A stretch of 64,000 nucleotides of DNA from Pseudomonas sp. RIT-PI-q (GTDB lineage: Bacteria; Pseudomonadota; Gammaproteobacteria; Pseudomonadales; Pseudomonadaceae), in contig NZ_LHPC01000050.1 in assembly GCF_001297125.1 (NCBI RefSeq), positions 1 through 64,000 on the forward strand, written 5' to 3'. Numbering within the stretch: position 1 is the first letter of the stretch; each line of letters begins with the position of its first letter. Positions 62,823 through 64,000 of the stretch are shown here, one piece after another. The translations under genes were made by a program, and so were the position numbers. Under the pieces are notes generated by a model. It saw nothing but the letters and a program-made list of their open reading frames with translations, was not told the origin of the DNA and ran no database searches.

Positions 62823-63707
62823 ATGAGGCCAGAAATCGCTGTGCTGGATATACAGGGTCAGTATCGGGTTTACACGGAGTTCTATCGCGCAGACGCCGCA
62901 GAGAAGACCATTATTCTGGTCAACGGCTCGATGGCCACGACTGCATCGTTTGCGCAAACCGTCAAAAACCTGCACCCGCAATTCAACGTGGTCTGCTACG
63001 ACCAGCCCTACGCGGGCAGGTCCAAAGCCCACAACCTGCATGAAAAATTGCTGACCAAGGAAGTCGAAGGGCAGATCCTCCTGGAGCTGATCGACCACTT
63101 CGCCGCCGAACACGTGCTGTCGTTTTCCTGGGGTGGCGCTGCGACCCTGGTCGCCCTGGCCCAACGGCCTCGGCGCATCGAAAAAGCCGTGATCAGCTCG
63201 TTCTCGCCGGAGATCAACTCGCACATGCTCGATTACCTCGAGCGCGGTGTCGATTACCTCGGCAGCCGGGACGGCGACCGCGTCGGCAACCTGGTGAACA
63301 GCACCATCGGCAAACACCTGCCGACCCTGTTCAAGCGCTTCAACTATCGGCACGTCAGCAGCCTGGCCGATCACGAATACGGGCAGATGCACTTCCACAT
63401 CAGCGACCTGCTGCACAGCGATCGCCAGTGCTTCCTGAAAGCCGCGGAAAAAATCAACGTACCGGTGCTGTTCATGAACGGCGAATGGGACGAATACACC
63501 GCCGCCGAAGGCGCTCAACTGTTCGCCAACCATGTGCAACACGCCACGTTCACCACCCTTGAGGCTACCGGCCACTTTCTCGACATGGAACACAAAGCTG
63601 CTTGCCGAGACAGCCGCAACGCACTGCTGGGCTTCCTGAAACCGGCGCAACAGGCAAGCCGACCGCGTTACCACTACGTCCAGGACCAACATGCACTGGC
63701 CATCTGA
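62823..63707 (+). CDS. phaG: 3-hydroxyacyl-ACP:CoA transferase/thioesterase PhaG
   Basis: A 294-residue alpha/beta-hydrolase very close to P. putida PhaG, starting MRPEIAVLDIQGQYRVYTEF. The nucleophile elbow FSWGGAA holds the Ser at about residue 102, NGEWDEYT the acid and ATGHFLDME the His. PhaG links fatty acid synthesis to medium-chain polyhydroxyalkanoate precursors, and its homolog RhlA makes rhamnolipid precursors. ATG 62823 is the conserved start; a longer frame upstream is not. It has no rhlB or pha gene next to it. Confidence 0.9.
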   Translation: MRPEIAVLDIQGQYRVYTEFYRADAAEKTIILVNGSMATTASFAQTVKNLHPQFNVVCYDQPYAGRSKAHNLHEKLLTKEVEGQILLELIDHFAAEHVLSFSWGGAATLVALAQRPRRIEKAVISSFSPEINSHMLDYLERGVDYLGSRDGDRVGNLVNSTIGKHLPTLFKRFNYRHVSSLADHEYGQMHFHISDLLHSDRQCFLKAAEKINVPVLFMNGEWDEYTAAEGAQLFANHVQHATFTTLEATGHFLDMEHKAACRDSRNALLGFLKPAQQASRPRYHYVQDQHALAI

Positions 63708-63717
63708 AACAGAGTCA

Positions 63718-63780
63718 TCGCGAGCAAGCCTGCTTCTATAGGCGCCATCCGCTTCTGCAGGAGCAAGGCTTGCCCGCGAA
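63718..63780. repeat. Degenerate REP pair
   Basis: CGCGAGCAAGCCTGCTTC and an imperfect complement (GAGCAAGGCTTGCCCGCGAA) lie about 20 bases apart; more diverged than the other pairs. Confidence 0.7.
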
Positions 63781-63888
63781 TGACCGTCACGCGGTCTCTG
63801 TTTGTGTTTCACCCAACGCTAAAGCTGTCCCGTGCAAAGAAAAACTTCATTTCCACGCGCACATCTGGTACAAAGTCAGCCGCTCTGA

Positions 63889-63962
63889 GCGGGTGTCGTA
63901 TAATGGCATTACTCCAGCTTCCCAAGCTGATAACGAGGGTTCGATTCCCTTCACCCGCTCCA
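63889..63962 (+). tRNA. tRNA-Gly (anticodon CCC)
   Basis: A 74-base tRNA including an encoded CCA. The acceptor stem is GCGGGTG/CACCCGC with discriminator T, the anticodon loop is TTCCCAA giving anticodon CCC, and the T loop is GGTTCGATTCC. Confidence 0.95.
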
Positions 63963-64000
63963 CTATTTTCAAGGCCTGTAGCGCTGCTCATCCTTTATCG

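Noticed and set aside
2177-63780. Repeated approximately 25-base sequences considered as CRISPR-like or terminator structures
   Set aside because: They are dispersed, occur as inverted pairs with variable spacers and carry the GGCAAGCC core of Pseudomonas REP elements; no cas gene or regular array is present.

Overview
The window comes from a fluorescent Pseudomonas chromosome, most likely the P. fluorescens group. The evidence is the GC-rich coding bias, the algU-mucA-mucB-mucD cluster, gene orders shared with P. aeruginosa (dapA-bamC-purC; nadB-sdhE-ygfZ-HDOD-tct-ung), a PhaG-type acyl transferase and about fifteen REP/REPIN inverted pairs of the Pseudomonas type between genes. No prophage, CRISPR array, insertion sequence or replication origin is visible.

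Layout. 1-9.4 kb: small housekeeping and stress genes (cyclic-nucleotide-binding protein, spermidine-synthase-like enzyme, YajD nuclease, SpoU-type RNA methyltransferase, YcgN, nitroreductase, a frameshifted GhrA-type dehydrogenase, YcgL, RNase D, a methyltransferase). 9.4-17.7 kb: EptA lipid A phosphoethanolamine transferase, a gamma-glutamylpolyamine-synthetase-like enzyme, MFS and EamA transporters and two LysR regulators. 18-23 kb: a spermidine/putrescine-like binding protein divergent from an old-yellow-enzyme/FeS oxidoreductase with an XRE-cupin regulator. 23.3-31.4 kb: tRNA-Ser, purC-MBL-bamC-dapA, gcvR-bcp, perM-tusA and bepA. 31.4-40 kb: the AlgU envelope-stress operon divergent from nadB, then ygfX-sdhE, ygfZ and an HDOD protein. 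40-46.6 kb: the TctDE two-component system divergent from a tctCBA tricarboxylate transporter plus an AbrB-like membrane protein. 46.7-49.7 kb: ung, a 3-hydroxyisobutyryl-CoA-hydrolase-like gene and two tyrosine-rich lipoproteins. 49.7-59.9 kb: a guanidine assimilation operon. 60-64 kb: a diguanylate cyclase, a CWC protein, RsuA, PhaG and tRNA-Gly.

The most interesting unit is the guanidine operon. It begins with a sigma-54-type promoter and a guanidine-I (ykkC) riboswitch whose aptamer contains a perfect 10-base complement of the Shine-Dalgarno region. These precede an ABC importer (binding protein, permease, ATPase) and two DUF1989 proteins of the carboxyguanidine deiminase type. A second element, matching a guanidine-II (mini-ykkC) riboswitch with two ACGR-loop hairpins, sits directly before the biotin-dependent carboxylase. 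Allophanate hydrolase ends the operon. Together the genes would import guanidine, carboxylate it, deiminate it to allophanate and release ammonia under nitrogen control. The carboxylase reading frame also carries an in-frame REPIN between its two carboxyltransferase subdomains.

Other points: a single-base frameshift in the GhrA-like gene, a peptidase-fold protein lacking its zinc ligands, three tandem 11-bp repeats in the tctD/tctC intergenic region, absence of opdH and mucC at their usual places, and a synteny change at mucD/bepA.
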